Shown: in pieces, positions 59,135-64,000 of the stretch
Numbering within the stretch: position 1 is the stretch's first letter
How the letters are laid out: every line of letters begins with the position of its first letter
From: Lachnospiraceae bacterium
Lineage (GTDB): Bacteria; Bacillota; Clostridia; Lachnospirales; Lachnospiraceae
Length of the DNA: 64,000 nt
NCBI GenBank assembly: GCA_028692395.1
Contig: JAQUXP010000013.1
Span: forward strand, 1-64,000
Direction: 5' to 3'
The notes under the pieces: generated by a model
The model's input: only the letters and a program-made list of their open reading frames with translations
Databases searched by the model: none
Told to the model about the DNA's origin: nothing
Made by a program: the position numbers and the translations under genes

Positions 59135-60772
59135 ATGAAAAGAAAACTCGTATCGATTTTGACAGCTGCAGTGATGGCGTTGTCCATGGCAGCCTGCGGT
59201 GGTTCAGCCGCATCTACACAAAACACCTCATCATCCGCAGCAGTAGGAGGTTCTGCTCAGACAACAGCAGCGGCAGGCAGCAAGGATCTTGTGATCGGCT
59301 GTGCCGTGGATATCGTAACACTGGATCCAGGCCGTGCCTATGAGTTATACGCAGGAACTGTTATCAATGCCTGCTATGATACTCTGTTTCGCTTTGAGCA
59401 GGGTTCTTCAGAGCCGGTCAATGATCTGGCAAGCAGCTATGAGTTCTCAGAGGATGGACTGACCTGTACGATCTCTCTTGTACAGAACGCAAAATTCGCA
59501 AGCGGTAACCCTGTTACCTCCAAGGATGTTGCATTCAGTCTGATGAGACTGAAAAATCTTCAGGACAACCCGGCATTTATCATGGACAGCGTTGACAGCA
59601 TTGAAACTCCGGATGATTACACTGCAGTATTTCATCTGAATCAGAAGGATGCGTCCCTGATTGCAAAGCTTACTTATATCTCTACTTCAATTCTTGACAG
59701 TACTGCACTGGCTGACAAGGGCGCTACAGACGGAGCTGACGCAGCAACAGCTGATACTGCAACAAGTGCTATGGATGAAGCTTCCTATGGCTCCGGTCCT
59801 TATATTATGACAAAATATTCTGCAGATGAAGAGATTGATCTTGCAAGAAATGAAAACTACTGGGGAGACACTGTTCCGGCAGCAGATTCCTATGTGATCC
59901 AGGTAATGGACGATGCCAATACCCAGCTGATGTCTCTGACACAGGGTGACATCGATATTGCTGTTAATCTGAACAATGATACGATTGATCAGCTGGATGG
60001 AAATGATGCAGTTACCGTAAATAATCAGTCTACCATGTGTATGGTATTCTTATATATGAACATGAATTCCGAACACGGTCCTATCTCTGATCCGAAGGTT
60101 CAGGAGGCGATTCGTCTGGCTGTTGATTTTGACGGACTGCGCAGTATGGCAGGAGAAGGAGCTACCACTCCACTGTCCTTTATTCAGTCTGGATTTGACA
60201 GCTGTATCGGAGAGAGAACCACTGCAAGAGATGTTGAAAAAGCGAAAGAGCTTCTGAAGGAAGCAGGCTATGGAGACGGATTGTCTATCGACTTCCCTTG
60301 CTGTACCTTATCCGCAGAGGGTATTCCGCTTACTGATATTGCACAGAAGCTGGCATCTGACCTTGCAGAGATCGGAATCACACTGAATATTTCCACTGTT
60401 GACTGGGCAGGTGGTTATGCAGATGACTATCGTAACGGAAAGATTGGTTTCAGCGTGATGTACTGGAGTCCGGATTATCAGGATCCTGTCAGCCAGCTTG
60501 CATTTATGCCAGGTGAGAGCGTTGGCCTTCGTGCCGGATGGACAGCAGATATGAATCCGGAGCTTGTTGCTTTGACAGAGTCTGCAAAGACAGAGACGGA
60601 TGTAACTGCACGAAATGAGCTTCTGAAGACCTTACAGGAAGATACTTCCGAGACAGGACCATTTCTAACGCTGTTCCAGTGTCCGAAACATCTGGGATAT
60701 CGTTCTGATCTGGATCATGTAAACTTTTCAGACAGCTATCGTATTGACCTGAGAGAGATTACCATCGGTTAA
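59135..60772 (+). CDS. oppA: ABC transporter substrate-binding lipoprotein (family 5, OppA/DppA)
   Basis: A 545-residue lipoprotein. Lipobox SMAACGG; a Ser/Thr/Ala linker follows. LVIGCAVDIVTLDPGRAYELYAG is the family 5 opening and SFIQSGFDSC-like elements, KAKELLKEAGYGDG and YWSPDYQDPV follow. It captures peptides or another short ligand for the permease. AAGGAG precedes ATG 59135; the track's longer start at 59114 lies before it. Confidence 0.93.
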   Translation: MKRKLVSILTAAVMALSMAACGGSAASTQNTSSSAAVGGSAQTTAAAGSKDLVIGCAVDIVTLDPGRAYELYAGTVINACYDTLFRFEQGSSEPVNDLASSYEFSEDGLTCTISLVQNAKFASGNPVTSKDVAFSLMRLKNLQDNPAFIMDSVDSIETPDDYTAVFHLNQKDASLIAKLTYISTSILDSTALADKGATDGADAATADTATSAMDEASYGSGPYIMTKYSADEEIDLARNENYWGDTVPAADSYVIQVMDDANTQLMSLTQGDIDIAVNLNNDTIDQLDGNDAVTVNNQSTMCMVFLYMNMNSEHGPISDPKVQEAIRLAVDFDGLRSMAGEGATTPLSFIQSGFDSCIGERTTARDVEKAKELLKEAGYGDGLSIDFPCCTLSAEGIPLTDIAQKLASDLAEIGITLNISTVDWAGGYADDYRNGKIGFSVMYWSPDYQDPVSQLAFMPGESVGLRAGWTADMNPELVALTESAKTETDVTARNELLKTLQEDTSETGPFLTLFQCPKHLGYRSDLDHVNFSDSYRIDLREITIG

Positions 60773-60827
60773 TAACTGAGATTTTTGAGAACCGGCAGTT
60801 TGGAAAGTACATAATAAGGTGGTAAAC

Positions 60828-61847
60828 ATGGATATTCTTAAGATGATAATAAAAAGACTGGCATATTTTGTGCTGCTGATGTTCGGAGTAGCGACCATCG
60901 TATTTGTTCTGACCAGACTGGTTCCCGGTGATCCTGTAGCAGCAAACTTAAGTCAGCGAAATCTGAACAATCCCGAAATTGTAGCGGCGTTTGAGGCAAA
61001 ATGGGGTCTGGATAAGCCGGTAATTGATCAGTACGGCATCTATCTGAATGAACTGGTGCATCTGGATCTGGGAACCTCAATCCGTACCGGTAATCCCGTT
61101 CTGGCCGAGCTGCAGCGCTGCTATCCGGCAACACTGGAGCTTGCGTTTTTTGCAATTCTGGTAGCTGCGGTACTGGGTATCTTCTTCGGAGTCATATCGG
61201 CACTGAAGCGGAATTCCTTTGTGGATCAGTTGGTGCGTGGAATCTCTGTGGTGGGGGTAAGTATACCTACCTTCTGGTTTGCGCTGCTGCTGTTATTTTT
61301 CTTCTATTACAAACTGGGTCTTGCACCGGGAACCGGACGTATCAGCAAGGGCTTTACAGCTCCGCAGACCGTAACCGGGATGTATGTGATCGACAGCCTT
61401 TTAGAGGGAGATCCGGCGAAAGCCTGGGACTGCCTGAAGCATCTGTTCCTTCCGGGACTCTGCCTGGCATCCTTCTCTATGGGACTGATCGCCAGAACTA
61501 CAAGATCTAATATGTTAGATGTTATGTCAACCGATTATATCCGTACGGCAAAGGCAAAGGGTCTTTCCAGCGGAAGACTTGTCTGGCATCATGCCATCGG
61601 CAATGCGCTGATTCCGGTTCTGACAGTTATCGGACTGGGATTTGGAAACCTGCTGGGCGGTACTGTTCTGGTGGAGCAGATCTTTACCTGGCCGGGAGTC
61701 GGTCAGTTCGCTTACCAGTCCGTCACAGCCATGGATTCGCCTGGTATTATCGGCTGTGCCCTGCTGATTGCGGCAAATTATACTGTTATCAATATTATTG
61801 TAGACATATTATATGGAATCATTGACCCGAAAGTGAGGAGTAACTAA
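60828..61847 (+). CDS. oppB: ABC transporter permease (OppB/DppB)
   Basis: A 339-residue inner-membrane protein with about six hydrophobic segments. The EAA-type coupling motif TDYIRTAKAKGLSSGRLVWHHAIGNAL is clear. ATG 60828 has AAGGTGG upstream; GTG 60819 is less likely. Its stop overlaps the oppC start by one base. Confidence 0.93.
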   Translation: MDILKMIIKRLAYFVLLMFGVATIVFVLTRLVPGDPVAANLSQRNLNNPEIVAAFEAKWGLDKPVIDQYGIYLNELVHLDLGTSIRTGNPVLAELQRCYPATLELAFFAILVAAVLGIFFGVISALKRNSFVDQLVRGISVVGVSIPTFWFALLLLFFFYYKLGLAPGTGRISKGFTAPQTVTGMYVIDSLLEGDPAKAWDCLKHLFLPGLCLASFSMGLIARTTRSNMLDVMSTDYIRTAKAKGLSSGRLVWHHAIGNALIPVLTVIGLGFGNLLGGTVLVEQIFTWPGVGQFAYQSVTAMDSPGIIGCALLIAANYTVINIIVDILYGIIDPKVRSN

Positions 61848-62683
61848 TGTTAAAATCGATAAAACGAATTTTAAAATCAAATGTCCTTTTCACTGTGGGT
61901 CTTATCATCTGTATCGCCTGGATCGTGCTTGTGATATTTGCGGGAGTAATCTCTCCCTGCGACCCACTGGCACAGGATCTGACCGTGAAGCTTCAGGCCC
62001 CCTCGGGAGCACATATCTTTGGAACAGACAACTTTGGCCGTGACATCTTCAGCCGTGTACTGTACGGCGGCCGGCTCTCGATTCTTGCCGGAGTTCTGGC
62101 GGTAGTATTTGCCTGTCTGATCGGAAGCATCTACGGAGCAATCGCCGGCTATGTAGGCGGTTTGGTAGATGACATTATGATGCGCCTTTCCGAGCTGATT
62201 ATGGCATTTCCTACCATTATCCTTGCTATCGTAATCACATCAGCACTGGGCTCCAGTATGTTTAATACCATGATTGCCCTGGTAATTGTGGCGTGGCCAA
62301 GCTATGCAAGATTGATGCGAAGTGTGGTGCTTTCTGTCAAGGAGAATGAATACATAACCGCCGCAGAGGCTTTGGGTGCCTCCAGATGGCGTGTATTATT
62401 TAAAGAGATTATTCCAAACAGTATCTCCTCGGTACTGGTTATGGCAACTACAGATTTTGGTAACCAGATCCTGCTCTTTTCCACCTTGAGCTTCCTGGGA
62501 CTTGGATCTGCTCCGCCGACACCGGAATGGGGCATGATGGTATCTGATGGTATGAATTACTTCAACAAATTCTGGATCGCCGGTTTCCCCGGACTTGCAA
62601 TCTTCACCATGGCAATGGGAGCAAACTTTGTAGGTGACGGTCTCCGTGATCTGCTGGATCCAAAGCTTCGCAAAAAACTATAA
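61847..62683 (+). CDS. oppC: ABC transporter permease (OppC/DppC)
   Basis: A 278-residue inner-membrane protein. The N-terminal OppC_N segment, GTDNFGRDIFSRVLYG, and the coupling motif NEYITAAEALGASRWRVLFKEIIPN are present. It overlaps oppB (TAATG). The palindromic repeat directly after it, with seven T, probably ends the operon transcript. Confidence 0.93.
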   Translation: MLKSIKRILKSNVLFTVGLIICIAWIVLVIFAGVISPCDPLAQDLTVKLQAPSGAHIFGTDNFGRDIFSRVLYGGRLSILAGVLAVVFACLIGSIYGAIAGYVGGLVDDIMMRLSELIMAFPTIILAIVITSALGSSMFNTMIALVIVAWPSYARLMRSVVLSVKENEYITAAEALGASRWRVLFKEIIPNSISSVLVMATTDFGNQILLFSTLSFLGLGSAPPTPEWGMMVSDGMNYFNKFWIAGFPGLAIFTMAMGANFVGDGLRDLLDPKLRKKL

Positions 62684-62704
62684 TGGCTGTCTGCTTCGTA
62701 TCCA

Positions 62705-62947
62705 GGGGCTGTCGCACCATGCCGCTCCAGGACGGGAGACTGCTGCCAGGCACTGTTTCGGAGTCCAAGAGCATATGAAAAAGAATGGATTTTGCTAAAA
62801 ACGTAAGTATGCAGCACAAACTCGTTTCACTCAAACAGTGTGCTGCATACTTACAACGCAAATTCTATTCTTTTTCTATGCTTAGGACTCCTGCAAATGT
62901 GTCTGGCAGCAGTCTCCCGTCCTGGAGCGGCATGGTGCGACAGCCCC
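62705..62947. repeat. Large palindromic repeat, copy 2 (MITE-like), with T-rich right edge
   Basis: Outer arms GGGGCTGTCGCACCATGCCG and its complement extend about 48 bases inward from both ends (62705 and 62947); inner arms GTAAGTATGCAGCACA (62803-62818) and TGTGCTGCATACTTAC (62839-62854) enclose the centre. The octamer TTCGTATC flanks both sides (62695-62702 and 62953-62960), a possible target duplication. It is copy 1 in reverse orientation. T7 at 62948-62954 makes it a terminator for oppC. Confidence 0.88.
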
Positions 62948-62960
62948 TTTTTTTCGTATC

Positions 62961-63082
62961 TCAGCTGAAAAGACTGGAAACAGGCTAAAAGAATGGAAAA
63001 ACGGCAGTACCTAAAATAATGGTCAATGAAAGAAATGCAAATAAAGAGAATGTAGATTATGTAGATTATGGGAGGAAGAGAC
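62961..63082. other. Intergenic region upstream of the glycerate kinase gene
   Basis: This AT-rich stretch holds no gene I can support. GTAGATTAT occurs twice in tandem at about 63053-63070, just before the GGAGG ribosome site. No clear promoter was identified. Confidence 0.4.
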
Positions 63083-64000
63083 TTGAAGGTAGTAGTTGCG
63101 ATTGATTCACTGAAGGGGAGTTTGTCATCACTGGAAGCTGGAAATGCGATTAAACAGGGAATTCGGCGGGTGATGAAGGAGGCAGAAGTTTCTGTGAGAC
63201 CCCTGGCAGATGGGGGAGAAGGAACAGCCTTGGCTTTGACACTTGGGATGGGGGGACAGCTGAAAAAGATTCAGGTGACAGGACCTCTGGGAGAAAAGGT
63301 GGACTGCGAGTATGGAATTCTCAGTGATGGGACAACGGCGATTGTTGAGATGTCCGGGGCAGCAGGGATTACACTGGTGGAGGAGGAGAAGAGAAATCCG
63401 CTGAATACCACGACTTTCGGTGTGGGAGAGGTGATCCGGGACGCCATCGGCAGAGGCTGCAGGCATTTTATCGTTGGAATTGGAGGAAGTGCTACCAATG
63501 ATGGGGGAATCGGTATGCTGCAGTCACTGGGGTATGGGATTCTGGATAAAGAAGGTAAGCAGGTTTCATTTGGAGCGAAAGGGTTGAAGGAGATTGAAAG
63601 GATTACGGATGATGATGTGATTCCAGAGCTTTCCCAGTGCACCTTCCGTATTGCCTGTGATGTGACGAATACCTTATGCGGTGATCAGGGCTGCAGTGCG
63701 ATCTTCGGACCACAAAAAGGGGCAACACCTGACATGATTATGCAGATGGACAGGTGGCTTACCTGTTTTGCAGCGATATCCAGGGAAAAATATCAACATG
63801 CGAATCCAAACCAGGCGGGAACAGGAGCGGCAGGAGGCCTTGGCTTTGCATTTCTTACATTTACGAATGCGGTTCTGGAATCTGGAATTAAGATTGTTCT
63901 GGAAGAGACAAAGCTGGAGGAATATGTAAAGGCTGCAGATCTGATTGTTACCGGGGAAGGGCGGCTTGACGGACAGACCGTGATGGGAAAAGCACCGATT
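63083..64000 (+). CDS. Glycerate kinase (GlxK/GarK family), truncated by the window end
   Basis: 306 codons are visible and the frame is open at the window edge; the family is about 375-380 residues. TTG start with GGAGG upstream; VVVAIDSLKGSLSS opens the protein as in the GlxK family, followed by PLADGGEGTA, VGIGGSATNDGGIGMLQSLG and TGEGRLDGQT. It phosphorylates D-glycerate with ATP to feed lower glycolysis. Its neighbours to the right are not in the window. Confidence 0.92.
   Translation, partial: MKVVVAIDSLKGSLSSLEAGNAIKQGIRRVMKEAEVSVRPLADGGEGTALALTLGMGGQLKKIQVTGPLGEKVDCEYGILSDGTTAIVEMSGAAGITLVEEEKRNPLNTTTFGVGEVIRDAIGRGCRHFIVGIGGSATNDGGIGMLQSLGYGILDKEGKQVSFGAKGLKEIERITDDDVIPELSQCTFRIACDVTNTLCGDQGCSAIFGPQKGATPDMIMQMDRWLTCFAAISREKYQHANPNQAGTGAAGGLGFAFLTFTNAVLESGIKIVLEETKLEEYVKAADLIVTGEGRLDGQTVMGKAPI

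Overview
The window reads as a chromosomal segment of a low-to-mid GC clostridial anaerobe, most likely of the family Lachnospiraceae. The case rests on gene content: two rubrerythrins, a CODH-type ferredoxin/flavoprotein pair, T-box leaders, a ~1050-residue isoleucyl-tRNA synthetase, a tryptophan-type trpXYZ transporter, glycogen enzymes, strong AGGAGG ribosome sites and sigma-A promoters. Genus cannot be fixed from sequence alone. No rRNA, tRNA, CRISPR array, prophage or intact transposase was seen. I translated by eye and ran no searches; family names are recognition, not database hits.

Layout. 1-1.6 kb: tail of a ferredoxin-like gene (N-terminal half looks damaged) and an FAD/NAD(P) oxidoreductase. 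1.6-6.5 kb (minus): a seven-gene type IV pilus-like operon (lipoprotein with transglutaminase domain, PilC, four small pilin or membrane proteins, PilT). 6.5-8.7 kb: a divergent BTAD regulator ending in a degenerate GGDEF-like domain, then two small proteins built from one repeated module. 8.7-19.2 kb: DEDDh exonuclease (probably leaderless), isoleucine T-box and ileS, glgP, a large TPR/AAA-type ATPase, rsmA. 19.5-23.4 kb: secreted DUF1002-like protein, corrinoid adenosyltransferase, two rubrerythrins and a PerR-like regulator (oxidative stress). 23.6-32.3 kb: metG, tatD, a secreted NlpC/P60 hydrolase with a TETP repeat spacer, a TetR regulator with a candidate operator, a GH13 glycosidase and glgB. 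32.3-37 kb: a TraX-like membrane protein and a tryptophan T-box driving trpX-trpY-trpZ. 37-41 kb: HAD phosphatase, nitroreductase, two COG0523/CobW-type GTPases (one very His-rich, one degenerate and fused). 40.8-49.6 kb: pth, mfd, a foldase-like lipoprotein, homocysteine methyltransferase, uracil/xanthine permease, lgt, flavin-binding protein. 49.6-57 kb: a large palindromic repeat, L25-like protein, two unknown genes, a hybrid histidine kinase with two periplasmic binding domains, ohrR-trxA, cyclophilin. 57-62.7 kb: an opp-type oligopeptide ABC operon (D-F-A-B-C), a second copy of the palindromic repeat, then a glycerate kinase cut by the window end.

The most notable unexplained features are a family of large palindromic, MITE-like repeats with two full copies and several relics; a module shared by the small proteins beside the pilus regulator; a degenerate COG0523 GTPase fused to a second domain; and three genes whose leaders carry an intrinsic terminator between promoter and start codon.
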